A stretch of DNA of 64,000 bases from assembly GCF_044761665.1 (NCBI RefSeq), contig NZ_JBIWCW010000007.1, forward strand, positions 1 through 64,000, written 5' to 3'. The DNA comes from Peribacillus sp044761665. Its GTDB lineage: Bacteria; Bacillota; Bacilli; Bacillales; DSM-1321. The notes beneath the pieces are model-generated. The model made no database searches and was not told the DNA's origin. It saw nothing but the letters and a program-made list of their open reading frames with translations. Made by a program: the position numbers and the translations under genes. Positions 17,490 through 26,131 of this stretch are shown one piece after another. Positions within the stretch are counted from its first letter, which is position 1; every line of letters starts with the position of its first letter.

Positions 17490-17514
17490 AGCCAACTCTG
17501 GTATGAGTTGGCTC
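17490..17514. terminator. Terminator hairpin, perfect copy
   Basis: AGCCAACTC TGGTAT GAGTTGGCT, a perfect stem. Probably the original terminator of the gene at 17523-18236 (minus). Confidence 0.65.
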
Positions 17515-17522
17515 CTGTCTCT

Positions 17523-18236
17523 TTATTTCTCTAAGCTCCATAATCCGTAGGGGTTATAAAAAGGATGCGCTTCCTCGTACCTGAAGTCTTGTCGGCTAGT
17601 CAATGCATAGGTCGGGGCGTCCGATTTGATACGGAAGTCTTGGCCATTTGTGAAGGTGGGCCTTTCCCCTAGGTTGTAAAAATTAAAGGTACTCAGTAAG
17701 GTTACGGCATCTTTTGGGCTCATCGTATTTGGCGTGATTGCATCTGGGAGACCAAAAGCCTTCATGCCAAATGAACCATAGTGGTCGTCCTCCCCGATGA
17801 TGGTGACGAAATGGGCATAAACCGGGATGACATCCGGGTTTTGCTGCAAATTGTTCCAGGCTTCCTTCGTGTGGGCCATGCCTGATGTTTCGATTTTTAC
17901 AGCCAGGCCACCAGCTTTAAGAAGGGCGGATCCAGCATCGATCACGTCGACTACCGCTTGAAAGTCCGATACTTCCGCAATGATGTAGACTGTGAAGGTA
18001 TGCTGGTCGATTTCGGTCAACAGACTTTCAGGGAATGCCCCTTTACTGGCATAATCGAAGGCCTCTTTTAAATGCGGTTCATAGTCATACACTTCAACAT
18101 GGAAGGTCATGTCCTTCTCCCGGTTGTGCAAGATGCGTCCAGCCAACAGGTAGCCTTCACTTTTTGTAGCCACCGCCGTAATCAATTCCGTACGATCCTT
18201 CCATTTACCAGGTATTCCAATAATAATTTCCGTCAT
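17523..18236 (-). CDS. DUF4261-like protein
   Basis: A 237-residue soluble protein with no signal or membrane segment. The C-terminal half contains GSFGMKAFGLPDAITP and a later FNFYNLGERPTF, which recall the DUF4261 family; this is from memory and not certain. No catalytic motif is evident. GAGGTGTATC precedes ATG 18236. Monocistronic. Confidence 0.6.
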   Translation of the reverse strand: MTEIIIGIPGKWKDRTELITAVATKSEGYLLAGRILHNREKDMTFHVEVYDYEPHLKEAFDYASKGAFPESLLTEIDQHTFTVYIIAEVSDFQAVVDVIDAGSALLKAGGLAVKIETSGMAHTKEAWNNLQQNPDVIPVYAHFVTIIGEDDHYGSFGMKAFGLPDAITPNTMSPKDAVTLLSTFNFYNLGERPTFTNGQDFRIKSDAPTYALTSRQDFRYEEAHPFYNPYGLWSLEK

Positions 18237-18626
18237 GATACACCTCGACTTTCTTTTTTAACTATACTACGTCTTCTGTGGGTTTGTCTTATTGTATAAT
18301 AGTGGGAAGGGGCTACATATTCCATGTGAGTCGGCGCTTGCTTAAGTATCGTCTTCCTGATTTTTGCGATGATTTCTGTGGGGAAAAGGAACTGAAGATA
18401 GACGATATTCACCTTTCTATGAATGTATGCTTATTGTCATCATTCATAGTGTGTTGGACTTTTTCAAATTAATACAATTGATGTATAATATAAGCGAGTG
18501 ATTGTATGTGATATCTGTACTGGAATATATTTTGTAGATTTCCTCAAGGTTCTATAAAAAAATGGTAAAGGATTTTGCCATATTAATTGATTTTTGTTAT
18601 TCAATGATGAAAGAGAGTGGAATATA
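18237..18626. other. Intergenic region before yeeI
   Basis: About 390 bp, AT-rich, between divergent genes. It should carry both promoters; TATAAT at 18483-18488 is a candidate -10 for yeeI but has no good -35 at the right distance. The small open frames here lack ribosome sites. Confidence 0.4.
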
Positions 18627-19343
18627 ATGGGTCGTAAATGGAATAATATCAAGGAAAAAAAAGCGTCCAAAGATGCGAATACTAGCCGTATTTATGCGAA
18701 ATTCGGACGTGAAATTTATGTGGTAGCCAAACAAGGTGAACCAGATCCTGAATCGAATCAGGCACTACGCGTTGTATTGGAACGTGCGAAAACGTACAAT
18801 GTACCGAGAGCGATCATTGACCGTGCGATCGAGAAGGCAAAAGGCGGTTCTGAGGAGAACTATGATGAACTTCGTTATGAAGGCTTCGGTCCTAATGGTG
18901 CGATGGTGATTGTAGACGCGTTGACAAACAACGTCAATCGTACTGCATCGGATGTACGTGCTGCTTTCGGTAAAAATGGCGGGAACATGGGAGTCAGCGG
19001 ATCGGTTGCCTATATGTTCGATGCCACAGCTGTTTTCGGTATAGAGGGTAAAAATTCTGAAGAAGTGCTTGAATTATTGATGGAAGCGGACGTAGATGTT
19101 CGTGACATCATCGATGAAGAAGAGTCGGTTATCGTGTATGCGGAACCGGATCAATACCATGCAGTGCAACAAGCATTCAAGGAAGCGGGCATTACGGAAT
19201 TCACGGTTGCCGAGCTTACGATGCTTGCACAAAATGACGTAACCCTTCCTGCAGATGCGCAAGAACAATTCGAAAAAATGATCGACGCAATAGAGGACTT
19301 AGAAGACGTTCAACAAGTCTACCACAATGTGGACCTGGGTTGA
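18627..19343 (+). CDS. yeeI: YebC/PmpR-family protein YeeI
   Basis: A 238-residue protein with the conserved opening MGRKWNNIKEKKASKDANTS and the family core PRAIIDRAIEKAKG, NVNRTASDVRAAFGKNGG and an acidic C-terminus. It matches B. subtilis YeeI. Known: YebC proteins were annotated as DNA-binding regulators; recent work links YebC members to ribosomes and translation of difficult sequences. GAGAGTGG precedes ATG 18627. Monocistronic, with a terminator at 19352. Confidence 0.9.
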   Translation: MGRKWNNIKEKKASKDANTSRIYAKFGREIYVVAKQGEPDPESNQALRVVLERAKTYNVPRAIIDRAIEKAKGGSEENYDELRYEGFGPNGAMVIVDALTNNVNRTASDVRAAFGKNGGNMGVSGSVAYMFDATAVFGIEGKNSEEVLELLMEADVDVRDIIDEEESVIVYAEPDQYHAVQQAFKEAGITEFTVAELTMLAQNDVTLPADAQEQFEKMIDAIEDLEDVQQVYHNVDLG

Positions 19344-19351
19344 TTCAATAA

Positions 19352-19387
19352 TAGCGGGCCTTTGAGATAGTTTCACAGGTCTTTTTT
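19352..19387 (+). terminator. Terminator, first of a duplicated pair
   Basis: GCGGGCCT-TTGAGATAGTTTCAC-AGGTC followed by TTTTTT. Nearly the same sequence recurs at 19708-19745. Confidence 0.6.
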
Positions 19388-19559
19388 AGAAGAAAAATGT
19401 AGCCATAGAAAAAACATAATGCCCTTATGTTCATCATCGAACCTTTACTCATCTGGCCGCACAAAGCAAGTGTCATATTTGCTTTTGGTAAAGAGAAGCA
19501 TTGGCAGACACTAAAATGCCCAATTTGGGTGTTTGTGTTTGATTGGGGGTCGTTATTAA

Positions 19560-19658
19560 ATGAGTAATGAAGTCTTTGTGGCCATTTTCACTAGTTTCAT
19601 GGGTGCTTTTGTTTGTATAATGGTAGCTATTAAAAGAAGGAAAGACAAAAAGAATTAG
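19560..19658 (+). CDS. Candidate 32-aa membrane peptide
   Basis: A 32-codon frame preceded by GGGGG 9 nt upstream of ATG 19560. The peptide has one membrane helix (VFVAIFTSFMGAFVCIMVAI) followed by a strongly cationic tail (KRRKDKKN). This layout is typical of small membrane proteins, including type I toxins, but no antisense RNA or relative was recognised. It lies alone between two near-identical terminators. Confidence 0.45.
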   Translation: MSNEVFVAIFTSFMGAFVCIMVAIKRRKDKKN

Positions 19659-19707
19659 CCTAATAGACCTCAGTCAGCTGGAATAAAGTCGAAGATCAAA
19701 TATTTGC

Positions 19708-19745
19708 GGGCCTGTGAGATAGTTTCACAGGTCTTTTTTTTTTGA
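19708..19745 (+). terminator. Terminator, second of the duplicated pair
   Basis: GGCCTGTGA GATAGT TTCACAGGTC followed by ten T. A better stem than the copy at 19352; closes the 32-codon frame. Confidence 0.75.
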
Positions 19746-19836
19746 GACAGTTCTATTAGTACTATATTTATAGATACATTCCCATAATTTTCATATATAA
19801 TATTATAAAATACAAATTATGGGAAATGGTGATAGA

Positions 19837-20661
19837 ATGAAGAATTTCATATGCGAAACTTGTGGAGTACAATATGAACGTTCAATGGAGGCACCTGAAC
19901 AATGTGTAATTTGTAATGAAGAAAGGCAATTTGTGAATCCAAGTGGACAAACATGGACTACATTGGACCGTATGATTACAGAAGGAAAGTATAGGAATAC
20001 GATCAAAAAGGATGAGGAAGGACTATACAGTTTAAATACTACTCCGGGTTTTGGAATTGGGCAAACGGCATATTTTTTACAAGATGAAGGATTTAATTTA
20101 CTGTGGGATTGCATTACATATATTGATAAAGAGACTATTAATCGATTGGAAGAATTAGGCGGAATTCATGCCATTGCATTATCTCATCCCCATTATTATT
20201 CAACTCAGGTAGAGTGGGCTGAAACGTTTGATGTCCCGCTTTATATTCATGAGGATGATAGAGAATGGGTTATGAGGCAAAGTGATAAGATTATTTTCTG
20301 GTCTGGAGAGTCCCTTATATTACATGAAGGCGTCGTTCTTCACCGTTTTGGAGGACATTTTAAAGGTGGCACTGTTTTAGAATGGAAAAATGGGAACAAT
20401 AAAAAAGGGATATTACTAACTGGGGATATTCTTCGCGTAGTGGACGACCGTCAATGGGTAAGTTTCATGTACAGTTATCCCAATTTCATTCCGTTACCAC
20501 AGTCAACTGTTCAAAAAATCGCCATTCAAAGTAAGGGGTTAACGTTCAATCGATTATATGATGCTTTTCATCGCATCGTTAAAGAAGATGCAAATCGTTG
20601 CGTTCAAAACTCGGCCATCAGGTATGTGGAGGCATTAAATGGAACGTTGTTTACTACATAA
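19837..20661 (+). CDS. MBL-fold protein with zinc ribbon
   Basis: The 274-residue product begins with a rubredoxin-like zinc knuckle (CETCGVQYERS, then CVICNE) and continues as a metallo-beta-lactamase-fold domain with SHPHYYS, FGGHFKGG and LTGDIL. The standard HxHxDH metal motif is reduced to HPHYY, so the second half-site is altered. Function unknown; glyoxalase-II or oxidoreductase-like roles are possible. ATG 19837 is favoured over an upstream in-frame start at 19819. Confidence 0.75.
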   Translation: MKNFICETCGVQYERSMEAPEQCVICNEERQFVNPSGQTWTTLDRMITEGKYRNTIKKDEEGLYSLNTTPGFGIGQTAYFLQDEGFNLLWDCITYIDKETINRLEELGGIHAIALSHPHYYSTQVEWAETFDVPLYIHEDDREWVMRQSDKIIFWSGESLILHEGVVLHRFGGHFKGGTVLEWKNGNNKKGILLTGDILRVVDDRQWVSFMYSYPNFIPLPQSTVQKIAIQSKGLTFNRLYDAFHRIVKEDANRCVQNSAIRYVEALNGTLFTT

Positions 20662-20700
20662 AGTTTTTCGTATTATAGATTGGAGGATGTTTCATAAGAA

Positions 20701-20752
20701 AAAAGGGGCTGTCCCAGAAGTCAGGAAAATGACTTTTAGGGCAGAGCTTTTT
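20701..20752 (+). terminator. Terminator, GCTGTCCCAAAAGTCA type
   Basis: Near copy of 767-815, here with T8 at the end. Closes the MBL-fold gene. Confidence 0.7.
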
Positions 20753-20828
20753 TTTATGAGCAATCCAAAGATCACTACGGAAAACTATAACAGACAGTTC
20801 ATGATCTTCTTCATTTACAATGGTCTGA

Positions 20829-20867
20829 AACTGTAGGGACTTATTAGACAGCCCCTACAGTTTTTTT
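20829..20867 (+). terminator. Second terminator hairpin
   Basis: CTGTAGGG pairs with CCCTACAG, followed by T7. Confidence 0.7.
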
Positions 20868-21256
20868 GTTTCAAAATGGAAAGAAACCTTTTTTTCCACT
20901 GGATAAAATTTGATAAGGAAGAAACCAAAGAAAGTACAAAAAGTCCTGAGAGAAGTTATTATGTGAAAGATGAACGGACAAACACAGATAGCCTATTCAT
21001 TCTACACGGCTTCGACCGGAAGGAACTATACGGGGAATAACCGGCCGGATTTACCTACAAAGGAGATAAAAATTTGCTAAAATACGTAATTACATACAAA
21101 TTTAAATCAATTGATTAAGTGCCTTTTTAGTATAGGAAATATATATGGGTAATAAGTTGTTTTAATATATTAGTATTTTATGCCTCTATATTTGACAGGG
21201 TTATTATGTTATTTTAGAAAAATAGTAAAAATAGGGTTTGGAGTTGTTTTTGTACA
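20868..21256 (+). other. Upstream region of the secreted peptide gene
   Basis: About 390 AT-rich bases. A candidate promoter TTGACA (21192-21197), 17 bp, TAGAAA (21215-21220) precedes the gene at 21257. Around 20969 there is a short frame starting MNGQTQIAYSFYTAS without a good site; jud­ged unproven. Base composition drops here relative to the flanking genes, consistent with an island edge. Confidence 0.4.
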
Positions 21257-21829
21257 ATGAAATTTAAAAAAGGTATAATTTTTGTTATTTCACTAGTATT
21301 ACTTTTTGGTATCGTACTATCACCGATATCTATTAAAACAAAGAGCTCTGCATATGCTGATGAATTACCAACAGAAGTTGAAAAGGGAAAAATCCTATCA
21401 GTTTTAGAGATTATACAAAATGGGATACAAGAAGAGGATAATAAAATACTATTAGACTTAGATTATGCTAAAATTAATGGATTATCTAGCACTGAAATTG
21501 ATAATCTTAAACTAGCACTAGCAGATATTTCTGTTGAAGAGTTAAATGGGATTACAAATGAGTCAAAGTTTCTTGAAAAAGAAATTCATAAACAAGATGA
21601 TATAATACAAATTGAGGAACTTACAGCTGAGGCCAAGGGACGCCATGCTGCTCCACCAACTGCACTTGAAAAAACGCTTAAAGTTATTTTTGGAACAATT
21701 GTTGGTATGACAATAGCAACTACTATTGTTCAAGATATGTACAAGTTGGGTGCCAATAAAGCTTGCCATAAATGGGGAAACAATCGACCTAAGGTTAAAA
21801 GTGCCTGTAAAACTCTAGGATACTGGTAA
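21257..21829 (+). CDS. Secreted two-cysteine peptide precursor (putative antimicrobial)
   Basis: A 190-residue precursor. Residues 1-34 form a signal peptide (KKGIIFVISLVLLFGIVL core, cleavage likely after SAYA). A 95-residue acidic middle follows. The C-terminal about 60 residues after AEAKGRHAAPP hold a hydrophobic helix (LKVIFGTIVGMTIATTIVQ) and a basic tail with two cysteines (Cys170, Cys184) ending TLGYW. This leader, pro-region and two-Cys hydrophobic toxin plan recalls SdpC, though no sequence match is claimed. A small membrane protein follows 28 nt later. Confidence 0.65.
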   Translation: MKFKKGIIFVISLVLLFGIVLSPISIKTKSSAYADELPTEVEKGKILSVLEIIQNGIQEEDNKILLDLDYAKINGLSSTEIDNLKLALADISVEELNGITNESKFLEKEIHKQDDIIQIEELTAEAKGRHAAPPTALEKTLKVIFGTIVGMTIATTIVQDMYKLGANKACHKWGNNRPKVKSACKTLGYW

Positions 21830-21857
21830 AATGATCGAGACTAAGGGGTGAACTTTT

Positions 21858-22073
21858 ATGTTTAACGTACCTGAATTTTCGAGGGTGAAAAAATTAAAAT
21901 TAGCTACACATTCATTACTTATATGTGTTCTATTAAGTTTAATCAGTTTAATCATTAATGATGTATTTTCTCTAGTGGTACATGAAAGAATTAATGTAAA
22001 CCTATTCTTTATCCCTATTATTATGGTTTTTTGGATTTTAATCGCTATAAATAAACCTACTTATCAAAAGTAA
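21858..22073 (+). CDS. Small two-helix membrane protein (possible immunity)
   Basis: The 71-residue product has two membrane helices (LLICVLLSLISLI and FFIPIIMVFWILIAI) with short charged ends. AAGGGGTGA precedes ATG 21858. It lies 28 nt after the secreted peptide gene and before a strong terminator, so the two form a two-gene unit. Small membrane proteins in this position often protect the producer from its own bacteriocin; here that is inference from position and topology only. Confidence 0.6.
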   Translation: MFNVPEFSRVKKLKLATHSLLICVLLSLISLIINDVFSLVVHERINVNLFFIPIIMVFWILIAINKPTYQK

Positions 22074-22100
22074 AAAGAGAATCTAGCTTACCTAAACGGA

Positions 22101-22152
22101 TACCTATAGATTGGACACTTAGAAAAAGTGTTTCTTCTATAGGTATTTTTTT
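22101..22152 (+). terminator. Terminator of the peptide operon
   Basis: TACCTATAGA pairs with TTCTATAGGTA, with an inner ACACTT/AAGTGT stem, followed by T7. Confidence 0.8.
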
Positions 22153-22365
22153 AGAGAAGGGCAAGGTACGGGTTAAGGCAACCTTAAAAATATTAGAGAA
22201 AGAAAAGGCGCCTATACTGGGAAAATCTATTCTTTCTCAAAGATCTCAATTTAACCAACAGCCATAAGACATTTCAATTGATTCGTAAAACTATAGAAAA
22301 AACAACAAGAAGTGGGGATTATCTCTCCTACATTTTTTATTCCCAGGCAGGCATACATTCTGCTT

Positions 22366-22539
22366 TTAGCGACATTCTTTTAACAGGGAAGAGTCGCTCC
22401 AGGCATGCGACGCGTAGTTTTTGCGGGCCAGGACCTTCTTGATATAGCTCATTGTGGTCTTGGGAACGGCGTGTCCCAGGCTCTGTTGAATTCTACATAA
22501 AGCGGTTTCTGTTCGAGTATCGTATGAAGCACTTTCGGT
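22366..22539 (-). pseudogene. Tyrosine recombinase C-terminal remnant
   Basis: A 57-codon start-less frame encodes TETALCRIQQSLGHAV and PKTTMSYIKKVLARK. This is the C-terminal pattern of tyrosine-type integrases: His of LGH and the nucleophile Tyr in the following MSYIKK helix. The upstream part is absent (stop directly before), so the gene is decayed. It sits 290 bp from the secreted-peptide pair and suggests past site-specific integration. Confidence 0.6.
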
Positions 22540-22557
22540 TTAGCCCCTTTTTACAGA

Positions 22558-22594
22558 AAAAAGCCTGCTTTGATAAACAAAACAGGCTTTTTCG
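22558..22594 (-). terminator. pdaC terminator
   Basis: AAAAAGCCTG pairs with CAGGCTTTTT; T run on the minus strand. Confidence 0.8.
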
Positions 22595-22597
22595 CAT

Positions 22598-24010
22598 TTA
22601 TTCTTTTACTTTAATTCCATAACGTTTGCGGTCTTGCTTCACTTTTTCCAATTCGGATAGGGTAACGAGCTGGTAGCCTTGCTGATCCAGCTTCTTGATG
22701 ATTTCATCCGCGGCTTCAGCGCTGGTTTTGTAAATATCGTGCATGAGGATGATCTTACCATCCTCCGCTTTGTTCATGACTTTACGGACCACTTTCTTTT
22801 TGTTAAGGAGCTTCCAGTCTTCAGGGTCGATTTCCCAGAGGGTCACTTCCATGTCTCCTATATGCTTGCGGACCTCATCGTTGATCGCGCCATATGGTGG
22901 ACGGATAAGGGTAGGTTCGTAGCCACTCGCTTTTTGGACTGCCAGTTGAGTTTTATTGATTTGACTTCTGATCTTTTTCTTGCTTAAACGTGTTAGCTGC
23001 GGATGATCCCAGGAATGGTTCCCTATTTCATTTCCTTGTGCAAGCATCTTTTGCAGAACGTCCGGATAATGATCCACCCGGCTTCCTAAGACAAAGAATG
23101 TCGCATGAGAGTGATGTTTCTTCAAAGACTTAAGGATGGCCGTGGTGTTCTTTGGATGTGGTCCATCATCGAATGTAAGAGCGATGACCTTTTGCGATGG
23201 GTCGATCCAATCATTCTTTGGAGGAAGCTTGGCGACGATGTGCTTAGGCTGCCTTTCCTTCACGCGGTCTTCATTCAATTCCTTACTCAGATATGTATCT
23301 AGCAAACTATCTTTGAACAGATCTTTTTTGATAGCTACGGTATGGATGGTGGATGAGTCGCCTTCTTTTTCTGGTTTCATGTAGAAAACTAACGTATTTT
23401 TCAGCACCGAAAAAGAATCAAAATTGGCCATTTTCGGATCTGTTATTTTCTTGATCAGGTCTTCGGAAAGGTGTTTGTCTTTCTTTTCACTTAATTCTTC
23501 AAAAGCGATATCGGATAAAACCGATAAAAAATCCGTATCAGAGTAAAAAATTTCATCTAAAGAGAGGATTTCTTGTGAGGGAATATCATAGGTGAAAATG
23601 TTATATTCCGATTGTTTTTTACCTGCAATTTGTTGATATTTATCGAAGGAAATTGTGACGGTTTGCTTGCTGAAATGAAGGATTTCATACGTGATGTTCA
23701 ACTCAGAAGAAGCTTTCCCATCGACATCCTTCCATTTCTTTTGATAATCCTTTATTTCTTTATGAATATAGGCTTCTAGTTCCTCATCGATTGATTCTTG
23801 GTGGAATACCGGCCTGCTTACTGAATATCCACCCTTCGTATAATCGTTGACGTCCGTTTGAATATCGGCGTCCGGATAATTTTTATCTATGGAATAGGCT
23901 GACACCGTATGTTTATTTTTCATAAGTTTAATAGCCAATCCTGATAATCCCAAAACCACTGTCAGACATAAAAGAGAAATAAAGACTTTTTTATAATTTG
24001 ATTTACTCAT
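22598..24010 (-). CDS. pdaC: Polysaccharide deacetylase PdaC-like
   Basis: The 470-residue product has an N-terminal membrane anchor (VFISLLCLTVVLGLSGLAI), a central DUF4163/DUF3298-type region and a C-terminal NodB deacetylase domain with TFDDGPHP, HSWDHP, RPPYG and LMHDIY. This is the layout of B. subtilis PdaC (YjeA), which deacetylates N-acetylmuramic acid in peptidoglycan. GAGGTGGGG lies 5 nt before ATG 24010; the GTG at 24022 overlaps that site. Monocistronic. Confidence 0.88.
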   Translation of the reverse strand: MSKSNYKKVFISLLCLTVVLGLSGLAIKLMKNKHTVSAYSIDKNYPDADIQTDVNDYTKGGYSVSRPVFHQESIDEELEAYIHKEIKDYQKKWKDVDGKASSELNITYEILHFSKQTVTISFDKYQQIAGKKQSEYNIFTYDIPSQEILSLDEIFYSDTDFLSVLSDIAFEELSEKKDKHLSEDLIKKITDPKMANFDSFSVLKNTLVFYMKPEKEGDSSTIHTVAIKKDLFKDSLLDTYLSKELNEDRVKERQPKHIVAKLPPKNDWIDPSQKVIALTFDDGPHPKNTTAILKSLKKHHSHATFFVLGSRVDHYPDVLQKMLAQGNEIGNHSWDHPQLTRLSKKKIRSQINKTQLAVQKASGYEPTLIRPPYGAINDEVRKHIGDMEVTLWEIDPEDWKLLNKKKVVRKVMNKAEDGKIILMHDIYKTSAEAADEIIKKLDQQGYQLVTLSELEKVKQDRKRYGIKVKE

Positions 24011-24118
24011 GATGTACCCCACCTCATGATAATTCTACTATAATGTAGATACAAAAGCCTTAAAAGTTTGTTAAAAAATTCATTTTTTTTAGGGGGATTT
24101 TTCCTAGGTGATTTCTAA

Positions 24119-24241
24119 CTAGGATATGACGTTCCTTGGTCCTATAGAAGTGGTATTTATTATCAAAAAGGGATCGATCGTCGAATGATAAAAGCGTTCT
24201 TGGAGGAAGAATTCAACGTCCATGTTGAGCTTTGTTTCTAA
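24119..24241 (+). pseudogene. C-terminal gene remnant
   Basis: After a TAA at 24116, a 40-codon frame encodes GYDVPWSYRSGIYYQ, then KGIDRRMIKAFLEEEF and a stop. Composition is convincingly protein-like and no start exists, so this is probably the end of a lost gene. Family not recognised. Confidence 0.45.
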
Positions 24242-24252
24242 GCGAACAAAGG

Positions 24253-24477
24253 TTAGAGAATTTTTGATTCACCGCTAGGGGAGTTAACCTTCATTAGATC
24301 AAGTTCGAGCCTTAATTTCTCTGTTTCTATCAGATAGTTTTCATGTTTGAGTTTTTCTAGTTCGATTTCGTCTTTAAGCATGTTGTGTTTGGTTTTGGTT
24401 TGTTGTTGAAAATGGTCTGTCACGATTGCAACAATAGGAATAGAGAAGATCATAATAACGGTTACGGTGGCTACCAT
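24253..24477 (-). CDS. Small membrane protein with coiled coil
   Basis: A 74-residue protein: one N-terminal membrane helix (VATVTVIMIFSIPIVAIVT) and then a charged helix rich in Glu/Lys/Leu (DEIELEKLKHENYLIETEKL), likely a coiled coil on the cytoplasmic face. AAGGGGG lies 8 nt before ATG 24477. No family recognised with confidence; the layout resembles PspB-like or spore-membrane scaffolds. Confidence 0.65.
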   Translation of the reverse strand: MVATVTVIMIFSIPIVAIVTDHFQQQTKTKHNMLKDEIELEKLKHENYLIETEKLRLELDLMKVNSPSGESKIL

Positions 24478-24615
24478 ACTTTTTCCCCCTTGGTAATTAG
24501 GACTTTATTTCTTCTTTATATTATACGACTGTGGTTGTATTTAGGGGATTTTTTTACAATGAATGTTAAATAAAATTGAACAGGCTGGATTGTAAAAGGG
24601 AAGGGGGAGGTTAAA

Positions 24616-24926
24616 ATAAAACCTACAGGAACAGCAGAGCGAAAAGGAAAAGGATTACTTGGGATGGCCATTATGCTGAACTGATCTTTTTATTCGTTTT
24701 TTTCTCAGGAATTCTTGCTAAGCTGCACGACTATATAGGTGCGGCTACATGCTTGATGATTGGGTTGGGCAGTTTGTTTATCAGCGTTTATTTACTGGCA
24801 AAAAAATTATACTTTGCCATCTCGTTATTTATCATTCTTTTTTCGATATTGATCATCTTTTTCACGTTCGTTGCTTATTTTTTACCGGAAGCTGGCTATC
24901 CACCGCCCATTCGTTTGTTCTTTTAA
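24616..24926 (+). pseudogene. Frameshifted small membrane protein gene
   Basis: AGGGGGAGG stands before an ATA (24616) at start-codon distance. Frame 1 reads KPTGTAERKGKGLLGMAIML to a TGA at 24682; the overlapping frame continues ELIFLFVFFSGILAKLHDYI through three or four membrane helices to TAA 24926. One indel near 24678 plus loss of the ATG explain the pattern. About 100 residues if restored. Family not recognised. Confidence 0.5.
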
Positions 24927-25038
24927 GTTGCCCTGGAATGAATGGAGTTTAATCATTTTACAAAGCTGGTAAATTGTTCGATTAAACGTAATTTCACCCG
25001 TTCCAATAATGGTATAATATGCTAAAAAAGGGGGTGCA

Positions 25039-25559
25039 ATGATGAGGCTTTGTTTTATTGGCGGAGGAAACCCTTCAGCTGAGGAACTGGATGATGTGAT
25101 GAATTATTTAAATCATCATGATGAAGGGGGAAGTAAAGTCTTAATCATTCCTTTTGCAACGGAAGATTCAAAAATTGATAAATGGTTTAACTCTGCAAAG
25201 AAATCATTTGGGGATATAGGGATAGAGCCTATTAAACTACTCGATTATCAACTGACAAATCAAGAAATGAAAAATGAAATAAAAGACCATGATGTTCTTT
25301 ATTTTTCTGGCGGAAGACCGGAGAAGTTAATGGAAAGCCCGAAACACAGATAATAAGGGGGGTGGATTTAGTGGATTTTAGTGTAGAAGTTCACTATGAT
25401 GGCGCCAATGATGAAGAATTACTCCCTTTATCAAATGATAGGGATATATACGCCATCCCAAATGGCGGTGCAATATTTTGGGATCACGACGTAGTTACAC
25501 CAATTCATAATGTTTCGCTTTTTAGAAAAGAAACGAAACAGATTATTGGAGAATACTAA
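25039..25559 (+). pseudogene. S51 peptidase-like gene with internal deletion
   Basis: Frame 1 (25039-25353) begins MRLCFIGGGNPSAEELDDVM and reaches YFSGGRPEKL, the usual fold opening, then stops. Frame 2 (25362-25559) resumes at LVDFSVEVHYDGAND and ends at IIGEY. The stretch that would hold the nucleophile (GxSAG) is missing and the two parts are out of frame. So the gene carries a deletion and is inactive. RBS AAAAGGGGGTGC. An intact distant relative is at 828-1478. Confidence 0.75.
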
Positions 25560-25582
25560 ATGAGTGCCGAGGGGGATATGGA

Positions 25583-26008
25583 TTGAAATTCTTCTTGAAA
25601 GTAAATGTGGTCAGTATTCTCTATGCCCTTATACTATTTATTCCTCTTGAGCTAATGTTAAATGCTTATAGAATTAGCAGACTGACAACATGGGATATAG
25701 GGAATGTGAATATCTTCATCGGTTGGACGACTGTCGTTACGTTGATATCCGGGACCATCCTGATCTTTTTCTTAACAAAAAAGTGGATGGGCTTCCGAAA
25801 AGCGCAGTTCTGGACAGTTATCCTTTGGGCTCCCTATCTCGTTCTTTTTGTTGTGGCGTTGGCCTCTCTGTTTCCGATGATCGATGGAGGGGACGTACCT
25901 AATCCCGGTACAGGATTACTGATAATAGGGGCATTGATTGTCTATCCAATTTACATACTCATTATCAATTTTTTAGGTTATATAAGAGATGACAAAGAAG
26001 GTTGCTGA
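25583..26008 (+). CDS. Four-helix membrane protein
   Basis: A 141-residue protein with four predicted membrane helices (VVSILYALILFIPL, FIGWTTVVTLISGTILIFFL, WTVILWAPYLVLFVVALA and LLIIGALIVYPIYILIINFL). TTG start at 25583, 8 nt after GGGGG. No enzyme motif. Follows the broken S51 gene by 23 nt and ends at its own terminator. Family not recognised. Confidence 0.65.
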   Translation: MKFFLKVNVVSILYALILFIPLELMLNAYRISRLTTWDIGNVNIFIGWTTVVTLISGTILIFFLTKKWMGFRKAQFWTVILWAPYLVLFVVALASLFPMIDGGDVPNPGTGLLIIGALIVYPIYILIINFLGYIRDDKEGC

Positions 26009-26024
26009 GGCAGCCTTTTTTTTG
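25998..26024 (+). terminator. Terminator
   Basis: AAGGTTGC TGAG GCAGCCTT followed by T7; overlaps the last codons of the gene before it. Confidence 0.7.
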
Positions 26025-26131
26025 AACAGTTCTTTGTTTCTAATAAACGTTCATTGTCCTCATAAATGAAAAGATGATAAATGGTATGATTAATAAGAAA
26101 TGGTACAGAACGTAGTAGGGGGAAAAGTTTC

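Noticed and set aside
18278..18472. 64-codon frame upstream of yeeI
   Set aside because: No ribosome site; composition and position fit promoter DNA.
20639..20836. 65-codon frame across the MBL-gene terminator
   Set aside because: It runs through a terminator hairpin and overlaps the preceding gene's end.
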